Assembly: GCA_036267975.1 (NCBI GenBank)
Contig: DATAVA010000064.1
Span: 1 to 64,000, forward strand
Direction: 5' to 3'
Source of the DNA: DAIDKA01 sp036267975
Lineage (GTDB): Bacteria > Pseudomonadota > Gammaproteobacteria > Steroidobacterales > Steroidobacteraceae
DNA length: 64,000 nt
Both the position numbers and the translations under genes were made by a program. Under the pieces are notes generated by a model that was not told the DNA's origin, ran no database searches, and worked only from the letters and a program-made list of their open reading frames with translations. Below are positions 55,550 through 64,000 of the stretch, piece after piece (the first letter of the stretch is position 1; every line of letters starts with the position of its first letter).

Positions 55550-57992
55550 GGGATTCCTCGCCGCCCTCGGCCTGGCCGTGCTCGGCTCGGCCGTGCAGGC
55601 TGATACGCCCATGACAGCAGCGCACACGCCCGCCTTCAAGGGCGATTGGCACATGCTGCAAACCTACTGTGTGAAGTGCCATAACTCCGAAGACTGGGCC
55701 GGTGGCGTCGCCTTCGACACCATGAGTGCGGCTGCGGCCGGTGATGATGCGCAGATCTGGGAAGAGGCGATCGTGAAACTGCACGGGGGGCTGATGCCGC
55801 CGCCCGGCAAACCGCAGCCGGATCAGGCGGCGCGCGCCGCCTTCGCGCAGGCGGCCGAACAGTTCCTCGACCAGTACGCTGCTGCGCATCCGAACCCGGG
55901 CCACATGGTCCTGCACCGCTTGAACCGCAACGAATACGCCAATGCAATCGCGGACCTGCTCGGCGTGTCGGTTGATCCGAATGCGCTGCTGCCGCGCGAT
56001 GACAAGAGCGGCAACTTCGACAACATCGCCGAAGTGCTCAAGGTCTCACCGACCTTCCTCGATCAGTATTTTTCGGCCGCCCGCCAGGTGACGGTGACAG
56101 CGATCGGCAACCCGCATGCGCGCACCCAGGACAATTTCTTCAATGGACCGCCGGAGCCCCAGGAATACCAGTACATGCATGTCGACGGTCTGCCGCTCGG
56201 CACCCGCGGCGGCATGCTGTTCAGTCATACCTTCCCGGCGGATGGCGAGTACCGCTTCACCATCAATGGCCTGGTCGGCGCCGGCTACCTATGGGGTGAA
56301 CTGGATCCGAACACGCTGATCATCACGGTCGACGGCAAGCGCGTGTTCGAAAACAAGCTCGGGGGTCCGAAGGACCTGGATGCGGTGGATCTGCAGCAGG
56401 CCGCCGGGCTGACGATGATCAATGACCGCTTCAAGAATGTGCCGGTCAACATCCGCGCCGGCGAACATCGCATCGGCATCACCTTCGTACAGACCAGTGC
56501 TGCAGAGTCCAATGAGATCCTGCACGCCTTCGTGCCGGTGGCCGGCATGGGCCAGCCGGTCAATGGCAACTCCACGGGCCCGCGCCTGGCGAATGTCGAG
56601 ATCAAAGGCCCGATGGTCGCGCAGGGTGTGAGCGAGACGCCGAGCCGGCGCAAGATCTTTAGCTGTTATCCGCAGACGGCGGCGCAGGAAGCACCGTGTG
56701 CGCGCGAGATTTTGGCGACCATCGCGCGGCGCGCCTTCCGCCGTCCGCTCACCGATTCGGACCTGAAGGGGGCGCTGGATTTCTACGCGCAGGGACGCAA
56801 GGAGGGTGGCAGCTTCGATGCCGGGATCCAAAAGGGCCTGCTGGCGATTCTGGTGAGCCCGAAGTTCCTGTTCCGCATGCACGAGCCGCCGCCAGGCACC
56901 GTGCCGGGCAAGCCGTTCCCGATCAGCGATATCGATCTTGCCTCGCGCCTCTCGTTCTTCCTGTGGGCGGGGCCGCCGGATGATGAACTCATCAAGGTGG
57001 CCGCGGCTGGCGCACTGCACGAGCCGGCGGTGCTGGACGCGCAGGTGCGCCGCATGCTCAAGGATCCGCGCTCCCATACGCTCGTCACCGACTTCGCCTT
57101 TGAATGGCTGAATGTCCACGGCCTGGAACTGGTCGACCCGGATACGAATCTGTTTCCCGATTACACCAAGGATCTGGAAACGGCCTTCGAGACGGAGATT
57201 GAGCTGTTTGTCGGCAACGTGTTCGATTCGGACAGCAGCGTCGTGGACCTGTTGACCTCGAACCGGACCTATCTGAACGAACGACTGGCCCTGCACTACC
57301 ACATCCCCAACGTGCGCGGTGGCGAGTTTCGCGCGGTCACGGTGCCGGACTACCGGCGCGGCCTTCTCGGCAAAGGCGCGGTGCTGATGGCCACCTCCTA
57401 TGCGAATCGGACTTCGGTCGTGCTGCGTGGCGCGTACGTCCTGGACAAGTTCCTGGGTACTCCGCCGCAGGCACCGCCACCGGGGGTGCCGGCGTTCGCC
57501 GAGAGTCAGGAGGGAACCGATCAGCTGACCGTGCGGGCGCGCATGGAAGCGCATCGCGCCCAGCCATCGTGCAACGCCTGCCACGCCATCATTGACCCCA
57601 TTGGCCTGGCGCTGGAGAACTTCAATGCGCTGGGCCAGTGGCGCGACAAGGACATCGATGCCGGCACGCCCATTGATGCCAGTGGCAAGCTTGCGGATGG
57701 CACGGTGGTCAACGGCGTCAATGCACTGCGCAACCACATGGTTTCGCATGCCTCGCAGTTCGTGGAGACGTTCACCGCAAACCTCATGTCTTATGGACTC
57801 GGACGTGGTCTTGAGTATTACGACATACCGACGGTGCGGGGCATCGTGCGTGATACGGCCAAGGATCACTACCGCTTTTCCTCGCTCGTGCTCGCGATCG
57901 TCAACAGTGAGGCGTTCCGCGAGGACGAAATTCCCGTGAAGACTCCCGGCGCGCCCGCAGGTTCGCTCAGTCACACCGCCGCCAAGTTGTAA
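55539..57992 (+). CDS. DUF1592-family secreted cytochrome-type protein
   Basis: An 817-residue exported protein with the planctomycete-like arrangement DUF1587-DUF1595-DUF1592-DUF1588-DUF1585. A haem-type CVKCH motif is near the N-terminus (residues 44-48), followed by LHGGLMPPPGKPQPD. Central text includes LHRLNRNEYANAIADLLGV, FFLWAGPPDDEL, and TSNRTYLNERLALHY. A second CNACH (678-682) precedes the conserved DPIGLALENFNALGQWR. Such proteins always occur next to a DUF1552 gene, as here, and may be extracellular electron-transfer or polymer-attacking enzymes; no activity is proven. The longer frame upstream to 55410 is a shadow of the metallo-beta-lactamase-fold gene. ATG 55539 begins a signal peptide ending AVQA. 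Confidence 0.92.
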   Translation: MRVKGFLAALGLAVLGSAVQADTPMTAAHTPAFKGDWHMLQTYCVKCHNSEDWAGGVAFDTMSAAAAGDDAQIWEEAIVKLHGGLMPPPGKPQPDQAARAAFAQAAEQFLDQYAAAHPNPGHMVLHRLNRNEYANAIADLLGVSVDPNALLPRDDKSGNFDNIAEVLKVSPTFLDQYFSAARQVTVTAIGNPHARTQDNFFNGPPEPQEYQYMHVDGLPLGTRGGMLFSHTFPADGEYRFTINGLVGAGYLWGELDPNTLIITVDGKRVFENKLGGPKDLDAVDLQQAAGLTMINDRFKNVPVNIRAGEHRIGITFVQTSAAESNEILHAFVPVAGMGQPVNGNSTGPRLANVEIKGPMVAQGVSETPSRRKIFSCYPQTAAQEAPCAREILATIARRAFRRPLTDSDLKGALDFYAQGRKEGGSFDAGIQKGLLAILVSPKFLFRMHEPPPGTVPGKPFPISDIDLASRLSFFLWAGPPDDELIKVAAAGALHEPAVLDAQVRRMLKDPRSHTLVTDFAFEWLNVHGLELVDPDTNLFPDYTKDLETAFETEIELFVGNVFDSDSSVVDLLTSNRTYLNERLALHYHIPNVRGGEFRAVTVPDYRRGLLGKGAVLMATSYANRTSVVLRGAYVLDKFLGTPPQAPPPGVPAFAESQEGTDQLTVRARMEAHRAQPSCNACHAIIDPIGLALENFNALGQWRDKDIDAGTPIDASGKLADGTVVNGVNALRNHMVSHASQFVETFTANLMSYGLGRGLEYYDIPTVRGIVRDTAKDHYRFSSLVLAIVNSEAFREDEIPVKTPGAPAGSLSHTAAKL

Positions 57993-58002
57993 GGGGCAGA
58001 CC

Positions 58003-59322
58003 ATGTTCATTACCAAGAAGCATCTGAGTCGCCGCACGGTATTGCGTGGCCTCGGCGTGAGTGTCGGCCTGCCGTTGCTCGAGGCCATGATCCCGGCCGC
58101 GACGGCCATCGCCAAGACGGCCGCGGCGCCCAAGCCGCGGCTCGGGTTCATCTACTTCCCGCACGGCGCCGTCATGGACAAGTGGACGCCCAAGACGGAT
58201 GGCGCGAATTTTGACTTCCCGGAAATCATCGCCTCGCTCAAGCCTTATCAGAAGCATCTGACCGTGATCACCGGGCTGGAGAACAAGTCCGCGATTGCGG
58301 CGCCCGTGCATGCGATCACGCCGGGCACCTGGTTGTCCTGCGTACCACCGCGCATCAGTCACGATCCCTACGGTGGCATCACGATCGATCAGATCGCGGC
58401 ACAGAAAATCGGCCAGGACACGGCGATGCCGTCGCTGGAGGTCGGGACCGAGGAGCGGGGTGGCGAGGGCTCGTGCGACCGCAACTACGGCTGCAGCTAT
58501 GGCAAGACCATCGCCTTCAGTTCACCGTCCACACCGCTCCCCATGGAACACAATCCGCGCAAGGTGTTTCAGCAACTGTTCGGCCAGGGCGACACCGCGG
58601 ATGAGCGCGCCTCGCTGCTGCGCGAGAATGCCAGCATCATCGATCTGGTGCGCAGCGATGCCGCGGACCTCTCGCGCACGCTCGGCGCCCGCGACAAGGT
58701 CATGCTGTCGGACTATCTGGACCAGGTGCAGGAAATCCAGCGCCGGCTGGAGAAGATGGAACACCAGGACATGGGGCAGATGCAGATCCCGGACGCGCCC
58801 GCCGGCATTCCGGCGGCGTTCGATGAGCATATGCACATGATGTACGAGCTGATCGCGCTGGCGTACCAGGCGAATCTGACGCGCGTTGCCAGCATGATGG
58901 TGGCCGCAGAAGTCAGCAATCAGCCCTATACCTTCATAGGCGTAAACGACGCCTTTCACCCGCTGTCGCATCACGCGAATGACCCGGCAAAGATGACGCG
59001 TCTCGCCAAGGTGCAGGCCTTCAACACTTCGATGTTCGCCAAATTCATCAAGCGGCTGGCGGAACTGCCGGATGGCGAGGGCTCGATGCTGGACAACTCG
59101 ATCATTCTGTTCGGCAGCAACATGAGCAACAGCAATCTGCACGATCACTATCCGCTGCCGACGGCGATCCTCGGCCTGGGTGGCGGCAGACTCAAGGGCA
59201 ACCAGCACCTGCGGTATCCGGATCGCACCCCGATCGCCAACCTGCATGTGGCACTGCTCAACAAGGCGGGCATACCCACCGAGAAGTTCGGCGACAGCAC
59301 CGGCCAGCTCACGGAGATCTGA
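58003..59322 (+). CDS. DUF1552-family Tat-exported protein
   Basis: A 439-residue protein with a twin-arginine signal (LSRRTVLRGLGVSVGLPLLEAM). Motifs PRLGFIYFPHGAVMDKWTP, ITGLENKSA..HAITPGTWLSC, HDPYGGITIDQIAAQ, SLEVGTEERGGEGSCDRNYGCSYGKTI and GSNMSNSNLHDHYPLPTAILG match DUF1552. The fold belongs to the alkaline-phosphatase-like superfamily. It is transcribed 10 bases after the DUF1592 gene. Conserved association implies a joint periplasmic complex; the reaction is unknown. Confidence 0.93.
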   Translation: MFITKKHLSRRTVLRGLGVSVGLPLLEAMIPAATAIAKTAAAPKPRLGFIYFPHGAVMDKWTPKTDGANFDFPEIIASLKPYQKHLTVITGLENKSAIAAPVHAITPGTWLSCVPPRISHDPYGGITIDQIAAQKIGQDTAMPSLEVGTEERGGEGSCDRNYGCSYGKTIAFSSPSTPLPMEHNPRKVFQQLFGQGDTADERASLLRENASIIDLVRSDAADLSRTLGARDKVMLSDYLDQVQEIQRRLEKMEHQDMGQMQIPDAPAGIPAAFDEHMHMMYELIALAYQANLTRVASMMVAAEVSNQPYTFIGVNDAFHPLSHHANDPAKMTRLAKVQAFNTSMFAKFIKRLAELPDGEGSMLDNSIILFGSNMSNSNLHDHYPLPTAILGLGGGRLKGNQHLRYPDRTPIANLHVALLNKAGIPTEKFGDSTGQLTEI

Positions 59323-59342
59323 GTTAAGTGCGTTCCCGATCA

Positions 59343-60830
59343 ATGAGAGTCCGGACCTTGGCGGCAGTGGCGGCGCTGTGCTGGGGTGCAACGGTGGCGC
59401 AGGCGGCGGATTCGTTGCCCGAGGTGGCCGCGGCGGGTGATTCTGCCGCAGCGATTGCGCTCGTTGATGGCAAGGCCGATGTCAATGCGCGCCAGGACGA
59501 TGGCACCACCGCGTTGCACTGGGCCGCGTATCACGATGACCTGCCGCTGCTGCGGCGTTTGCTCAAGGCCGGCGCCAGGGCGAACGTGGCCAACGATTAC
59601 GGTTCCACGCCGCTGGCCGAAGCCGCCGAGCGGGCTGATCCGGAAGCGCTGCGATTGCTGCTGGATGCCGGCGCGAATGTCGAATCACCGAATGCGGATG
59701 GACAGACCGCGCTCATGACGGTGGCGCGCACGGATATGGTCGAGGCCGCCAAGGTCCTCGTGGCTCACGGCGCCGATGTCAACGCCACCGAGAAGTGGCG
59801 CGGCCAGACGGCGCTGATGTGGGCCAGCGCGCAAGGTCGTGCCGCCATGGTGCGATTCCTGATTTCACATGGCGCTGAGGTCAATGCCCGCGAGACGGTG
59901 CGTGAGTGGCCGCGTCGCGTGACCGCCGAGCCGCGCCCGCAGAACCGGCCGCTGGGCGGGCTCACGGCGCTGCTGTTCGCGGCTCGCGAAGGCTGTGCGG
60001 CCTGTGCTGCCGATCTGGTCAGGGCGCACGCCGACATCGATCTGGCCGATCCGGAAGGGATCACACCCCTGATCATGGCCACTCTCAACGCTCAGTTCGA
60101 TACGGCCGCGGTGCTCATCAAAGCGGGCGCCAATGTGAACGCCTGGGATATGTGGGGACGCGCGCCGCTGTACAGCGCGGTCGACTACAACACGACGCCA
60201 CGCGGCGGTCGTCCTGACCGGCCCTCTTCGGACCAGACCACGGCGCTGCAGGTGATCGACATGCTGCTCAAGGCCGGCGCCAATCCGGATATGCAGCTGA
60301 AACTTTTTCCGCCGTATCGCTCGCTCGGCCAGGATCGGGGTGGCGACGGCATGCTGACCGTCGGTACGACGCCGCTGATCCGTGCCGCCAAGGCCGGCGA
60401 CAGCCCATCGATCCAGCTGTTGCTGGCCCACGGCGCCCGGCCTGATCTGCCGAATTCGCTGGGGATAACGCCGCTGATGGCCGCGGCAGGCATTGGTTCG
60501 ACCACGATCGACATTCGCGCCCGCTTCCGCAACGAACAGAAGTGCATGACAGCCGCGAAGCTGCTGCTGGTGAAGGGCGTAGACGTCAATGCGGTCAACA
60601 ACAACGGCCAGACCGCGCTGTTCGGGGCCGCCCAGGCAGGGTGGAATGGTTTTGTGCAGCTTCTGGCCGATCATGGGGCCATGCTCGCGCCCAAGGATCG
60701 TTTCGGCAGTACGCCTGTGGATTTCGCCGCGGGCAAGGTCGGCACCTCGGGCCGCCCCGGTGTAGGTGGCGGTGGGGAAGTTCACAAGGACACCGTCGCG
60801 CTTTTGACGAAGCTGGCGAGCAAATCCTAG
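59343..60830 (+). CDS. Exported ankyrin-repeat protein (copy 2)
   Basis: A 495-residue protein with a signal peptide (LAAVAALCWGATVAQAA) and about eleven ankyrin repeats (GTTALHWAAYHDDLPLLRRLLKAGA, GQTALMTVARTDMVEAAKVLVAHGADVNA). The middle AAREGCAACAADLV unit carries two cysteines, as in the paralogue at 21485-23104. It is the last gene of the MBL-DUF1592-DUF1552 run. GTG 59328 is possible, but ATG 59343 starts the signal peptide cleanly. It is likely a periplasmic scaffold for the neighbouring DUF1592/DUF1552 proteins; this is inferred from context. Confidence 0.9.
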   Translation: MRVRTLAAVAALCWGATVAQAADSLPEVAAAGDSAAAIALVDGKADVNARQDDGTTALHWAAYHDDLPLLRRLLKAGARANVANDYGSTPLAEAAERADPEALRLLLDAGANVESPNADGQTALMTVARTDMVEAAKVLVAHGADVNATEKWRGQTALMWASAQGRAAMVRFLISHGAEVNARETVREWPRRVTAEPRPQNRPLGGLTALLFAAREGCAACAADLVRAHADIDLADPEGITPLIMATLNAQFDTAAVLIKAGANVNAWDMWGRAPLYSAVDYNTTPRGGRPDRPSSDQTTALQVIDMLLKAGANPDMQLKLFPPYRSLGQDRGGDGMLTVGTTPLIRAAKAGDSPSIQLLLAHGARPDLPNSLGITPLMAAAGIGSTTIDIRARFRNEQKCMTAAKLLLVKGVDVNAVNNNGQTALFGAAQAGWNGFVQLLADHGAMLAPKDRFGSTPVDFAAGKVGTSGRPGVGGGGEVHKDTVALLTKLASKS

Positions 60831-60905
60831 CTCGCGTCAACGGCGGCCGCGGCTGCCACGTTGCTGTAGTCTAGGAGTATCAGATCCTTCGCTACGGGCA
60901 TTCTT

Positions 60906-61523
60906 ATGAGCCAAGCAATCGCCACACGCCATCCCGTCCGTCATGCCGTCGTGCGCATTGGTGCCGTGCTCGCATTGGCGGTTGGCATAGGAACGGGCGC
61001 CGCCCAGGCCTCGGACACGGCCGGCGTGCCGGCACTTTCGGTGGCCGCGCCGGCGGCGCACTGGGTCGAGCGCAAACTCGATTTCACGTATATGGGCTTC
61101 ACGGACAAGTTTACCTGCGATGGTCTGCGCGATACGGTCCGCGAAGCATTGCTGGCCCTGGGTGCCCGCAAGAAGGACTTCACGATTCAGGAGCGCGGCT
61201 GTACCCACCTCAATGGCGTCGAACCGAGCCCCGCAGTTGCCGCGACCTTCTCGGTGCTGGTGCCGTTGACGCCCGATGATATCGGCAAGGTGGGCAACAG
61301 CGCATCGCAGCCGACGCAATGGCACAGCGTCGATCTGGTGAGATTAACCAGCGCCGGAGTCAATTCGGTGCCGTGTGAACTGCTCGAACAGCTGAAGAAC
61401 AAGGCGCTGCCGCTGTTCACCACCCGCAATCTGAAGTACCGCTCGTCCTGCTTTCCGCACCAAGTTTCGCTGGGGGATATTGATTTCAGCGTGGATGTGC
61501 TGCGTCCCGCGGCTGCTCCCTAG
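60906..61523 (+). CDS. Secreted hypothetical protein
   Basis: A 205-residue protein with a signal peptide (AVVRIGAVLALAVGIGTGAAQAS). The mature part has KLDFTYMGFTDKFTCDGLRDTVREALLALGARKKDFTIQERGCTHLNG, and two further cysteines (NSVPCELLEQL, YRSSCFPHQVS), making two likely disulfides. Beta-rich C-terminus. ATG 60906 follows a short spacer with no strong ribosome site. The gene converges with the RDD-domain gene, sharing four bases at the 3' end. No family recognised. Confidence 0.72.
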   Translation: MSQAIATRHPVRHAVVRIGAVLALAVGIGTGAAQASDTAGVPALSVAAPAAHWVERKLDFTYMGFTDKFTCDGLRDTVREALLALGARKKDFTIQERGCTHLNGVEPSPAVAATFSVLVPLTPDDIGKVGNSASQPTQWHSVDLVRLTSAGVNSVPCELLEQLKNKALPLFTTRNLKYRSSCFPHQVSLGDIDFSVDVLRPAAAP

Positions 61524-63175
61524 ACCAGGGGATTTGATTTCGGCACCCGGACGACAATGGTTCCGGCCAGCTTGTCGTGCCAGGCCTGCTTGCCGGGGTC
61601 GATGCCGATGCAGAAGAATCCCAGTCCCAGCGCGCATAACGACAGGATGCAGCCCAGGGCCCGCACGCACACCGTCGGCCAGTCAAGTGGTCGCGAGTCC
61701 AGCCGCACGACGTGCAGGTCGAAGACAATGCCGCCGATGGTGGTGCCCCTGACCTTCCACATCACGGCGCCATAGACCGCCAGGGCGAGCAGGAAGAGAC
61801 GGTGTTCTCCATACCCGCCCGGCCAGTCCAGCAGCAGCCGCACGACCACGCCCACAATGATGGCGTCGATGAACAATGCGCCCATGCGTGGCCAGAATCC
61901 GGGGCGTGGCAGGGTGGTCAGGGGCAGCGGTGCCGCGGGTTCCGGCGCAGCGGCCGCACTGGCCGCGTGCGGCTCATTGGTTTGCGCCGCCGCGGCCGCG
62001 GCGTCAGTGCCAGCAGTGGGGCCGCGTGCCGGACCGTTCGGCGCCGTGCCAGCGGTGCGATTGCGCCGCATCAGGTTCAAGAGCGCATAGAGCACTGCAC
62101 CGTAGCCGATCATGCTCAACAGGATGAACACCACGAAGCCCACGATCGGCACCAGGTACGCGAGCATCACCACGATGCCACCGACCAGCACGGCGATAGC
62201 AGGATGCACCGGCGTGTGACCCTGGCGCAGGCCCAGGCAACGACCGCCAATCCAGCCCAGCACCGTGGCCTTGCCGAATACCCCGGCGACGAACAGCGTG
62301 ACCAGGAAGATCGGAATCAGCGGAATGCCGATCAGCGTGATCGCCAGCAGCACCAGCATCAGCGGCGTGAGCAGCACGGCCAGGATGGCGGTGATCAGGC
62401 TCTTGCCGGGATTGTCGTTCAGGATCGTGATGCAGTGCTGCGCGGCATCGCGGAACAGCAGCGCGAGGATGACGTAGACGGCAAGCAGGGCCAGCGACAT
62501 CGTCCACAGCCAGCGCAGGCCGCTGCCGATCACCAGCGGGCGGCCGACCATCAGGCCGTGGCCCACCCAGTTGCGGATGCCTTCGGCGGTGGTGAAGTTT
62601 TCCGGCAGGATGCGCTCCATGCCCTGATCGACGATCGCTGCCGGGTCCTGGTTCACGGTACCCAGCACGCTGACCACATGGCCATGCACATGGGCGTGCG
62701 GCCCGAGTTCCACATTGCCGAGCACGGCGACGACGTCGCGGCCGACCTCGCCGTCGACTGAAACATTGCCGAGTACGGCGACTGCGCTGCCGCCGGTGGG
62801 ACCCTTGTCGGTGGTGCTGCCGAAGACCGAGACGACATCCTGGTTGGCCGTGCCGTAATTGCTCGCCGAGCCGAATACCGCCACGACCGAGTCTCTCTGG
62901 ACACCTTCGGGCACGGTGACATCGTGGCCGACCGAAACCAGATCGTTGCCTCGATGGCGAAAATTCCCACGCCCGTTGTACCGGTCCCGGCGATACGCGT
63001 AGCCGTCCCAATTCTGCGCATCGTCATCCCCAGGTGCCGATGAGTCCGCATCAGGCGCTGCTGTGCCCGCGGCGCCTGGAGGTGCCGCCGCGGCCGGCAG
63101 CGCCGTGGTCGCCGCCAGGCACGCAGCCAGCAGCACCGACAGCAGGGCAGAGCGGGTCGAAGTGATGATGGTCAT
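61520..63175 (-). CDS. Membrane protein with bactofilin-like beta region and RDD domain
   Basis: A 551-residue protein in three parts. After a signal-like helix, residues about 78-180 form a beta-helical region of repeated VSVGHDVTVPEGV, VVAVFGSASNYGTAN, VVSVFGS, VAVLGNVSVDGEVGRDVVAVLGNVELG units. These look like bactofilin or polymer-forming (DUF583-like) turns. Residues about 215-375 contain several hydrophobic helices. The C-terminal RDD domain (about 425-540) has GALFIDAIIVGVVVRLL, KVRGTTIGGIVFDLHVV and PGKQAWHDKLAGTIVV. The combination is unusual. It lies directly downstream of the anti-sigma and ECF sigma genes, so it may be part of that regulon. Function unknown. Confidence 0.82.
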   Translation of the reverse strand: MTIITSTRSALLSVLLAACLAATTALPAAAAPPGAAGTAAPDADSSAPGDDDAQNWDGYAYRRDRYNGRGNFRHRGNDLVSVGHDVTVPEGVQRDSVVAVFGSASNYGTANQDVVSVFGSTTDKGPTGGSAVAVLGNVSVDGEVGRDVVAVLGNVELGPHAHVHGHVVSVLGTVNQDPAAIVDQGMERILPENFTTAEGIRNWVGHGLMVGRPLVIGSGLRWLWTMSLALLAVYVILALLFRDAAQHCITILNDNPGKSLITAILAVLLTPLMLVLLAITLIGIPLIPIFLVTLFVAGVFGKATVLGWIGGRCLGLRQGHTPVHPAIAVLVGGIVVMLAYLVPIVGFVVFILLSMIGYGAVLYALLNLMRRNRTAGTAPNGPARGPTAGTDAAAAAAQTNEPHAASAAAAPEPAAPLPLTTLPRPGFWPRMGALFIDAIIVGVVVRLLLDWPGGYGEHRLFLLALAVYGAVMWKVRGTTIGGIVFDLHVVRLDSRPLDWPTVCVRALGCILSLCALGLGFFCIGIDPGKQAWHDKLAGTIVVRVPKSNPLV

Positions 63176-63190
63176 GGAGCTTCCGTCTGT

Positions 63191-63682
63191 TTAGCGATTG
63201 GGCAGCGGCGCCTGCAGCAGCCGGTAGCCGAATACGATCAGATAAAACAAGGCGACGTACGCGACCGCGCACAGCGCGAGGCCCCCATACCACACATCGT
63301 CCGGCAGGCTGCCGGCGATGGTTTGCGTGAGGCGGTGAAATATGGCGAGTACGCTCAGCGTGGCGTGCAGATCGGCCGCCGGCTGCTGCAGCAGCGCGAC
63401 GGGATGATCGATCACGGCATGAAATTTCGCGGGGCTTGCGGGCCGGCCCAGCACCATCGCCGCCGCCGCGAGGACGCCGGTGATGCCAAAGGCAAACTGT
63501 GCGAGCAGCGGCCATTCCATGACGCGCCGCCGCCACCACGGCGCCCGTGCGGCACGCTCGATGCCGCTCCATACCTGGGCTTCAATGTCCTGCGGCGCCG
63601 TGAATTGCGCGGTGCCGTCGAGTACGCGGCCGATGCGCTGTTCGAGCGCATCGCGCACGTCGTTGCCGGGATCACGATTCAT
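63191..63682 (-). CDS. Probable anti-sigma factor, membrane protein
   Basis: A 163-residue protein with a soluble N-terminal region (MNRDPGNDVRDALEQRIGRVLDG) and two hydrophobic stretches (LLAQFAFGITGVLAAAAMVLG, GGLALCAVAYVALFYLIVFGYRLL). It overlaps the ECF sigma gene by 11 bases, the normal arrangement of an anti-sigma factor that holds its sigma at the membrane. No ZAS cysteine motif is seen. ATG 63688 two codons earlier is the alternative start. Confidence 0.72.
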   Translation of the reverse strand: MNRDPGNDVRDALEQRIGRVLDGTAQFTAPQDIEAQVWSGIERAARAPWWRRRVMEWPLLAQFAFGITGVLAAAAMVLGRPASPAKFHAVIDHPVALLQQPAADLHATLSVLAIFHRLTQTIAGSLPDDVWYGGLALCAVAYVALFYLIVFGYRLLQAPLPNR

Positions 63683-64000
63683 GGGCACTCTCCTGCAGGC
63701 GCTTTGCCAGCGCGATGCGACCGCGCAGAATATCGGTCTTCACTTTGGCGACCGACACTTCGAGGTCGGCGGCGATCTGCTGATAGGACCGCTCTTCATA
63801 ATGAAACAGCACCAGCGGAATTCGCTGTGCATCGGGCAGTCGTGCCAGTGCCGCGCGCACCCGTTCATCGCGCTGCGCATCCGCCAGCTGCGCGAACACG
63901 GTATCGAGACGGGTGATGGCAAACTCCACCTCCGCATCGGAGGTGTCATCCTGCGCTGCAGTCACCGGCAGCAGCTCGGAGAAAAACCGCCAGCGCCGGC
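63672..64000 (-). CDS. ECF-type RNA polymerase sigma factor, 5' end outside window
   Basis: Only the C-terminal part is inside the window, and the frame is still open at base 64000. It contains the end of region 2 (RRWRFFSELLP) and a linker. Region 4 follows (ALARLPDAQRIPLVLFHYEERSYQQIAADLEVSVAKVKTDILRGRIALAKRLQ), with the YQQIAADLEVSVAKVKTDI helix-turn-helix that contacts the -35 element. It is cotranscribed with its presumed anti-sigma factor and the RDD-domain gene. Subgroup cannot be decided without region 2. Confidence 0.9.
   Translation of the reverse strand, partial: RRWRFFSELLPVTAAQDDTSDAEVEFAITRLDTVFAQLADAQRDERVRAALARLPDAQRIPLVLFHYEERSYQQIAADLEVSVAKVKTDILRGRIALAKRLQESAHES

Noticed and set aside
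56289..58151. 620-codon minus-strand frame opposite the DUF1592 gene
   Set aside because: Antisense to a strongly supported gene with conserved motifs; the translation has no recognisable fold.

Overview
The window is GC-rich, densely coded chromosomal DNA from a Gram-negative proteobacterium. Lipoboxes, Tat-type signals, outer-periplasmic quinoproteins, UrcA, DUF1592/DUF1552 pairs, LytTR signalling and VapBC modules together suggest a gammaproteobacterium of the Steroidobacterales/Nevskiales/Xanthomonadales kind. That placement is inference, because no rRNA or complete tRNA gene is present. No complete insertion sequence, CRISPR array or replication origin was seen.

Left edge (1-2.1 kb): a decayed junction holding a fragment of a P4-type tyrosine integrase, an N-terminally truncated lipoprotein gene, and two related direct repeats, each at a truncation point. 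A TIR-TolB-TPR signalling protein follows (2.1-4.1 kb). From 4.4 to 12.5 kb there are two divergent operons encoding almost only exported proteins: a PQQ/haem alcohol dehydrogenase, five SnoaL/NTF2-fold proteins (one a double-domain protein) and two DUF8021-like proteins. This looks like an uncharacterised periplasmic catabolic module. It ends in broken fragments (an SDR reductase cut just before its catalytic Tyr, and an unknown gene start).

13-30 kb is a mosaic. It holds a BON protein, a nucleotidyltransferase-like toxin gene with a damaged active site, a large secreted G8-domain protein, an SRPBCC protein, a hydrolase, two vapBC loci, a degenerate higBA remnant, a tRNA 3'-end remnant, an exported ankyrin protein, an MFS permease, a third DUF8021 protein, an aldo/keto reductase and a PEBP-family protein. 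30-33.9 kb holds membrane and secreted proteins of unknown role.

33.9-39.3 kb is a tightly overlapping stressosome operon, rsbR-rsbS-rsbT-(RsbT/RsbX fusion)-histidine kinase-hybrid kinase, that appears to send stress signals into a phosphorelay instead of sigma-B. 39.6-43.5 kb carries Ku (end joining), small envelope and stress proteins, diacylglycerol kinase and a winged-helix regulator. 43.5-46 kb has a LytS/LytR-type two-component system and a UrcA protein. 46-49.6 kb has gamma-glutamyltransferase, an MHS-family permease and a YXWGXW protein.

49.7-60.8 kb is a second probable catabolic region. It contains a ThDP-dependent enzyme paired with a signal-less solute-binding-like protein, a second PQQ/haem dehydrogenase, a Tat-exported metallo-beta-lactamase-fold protein lacking expected metal ligands, a DUF1592 cytochrome-type protein, a DUF1552 protein and an exported ankyrin protein. 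The window ends with a secreted hypothetical protein, a bactofilin-like/RDD membrane protein, a probable anti-sigma factor and an ECF sigma factor that runs off the right edge.
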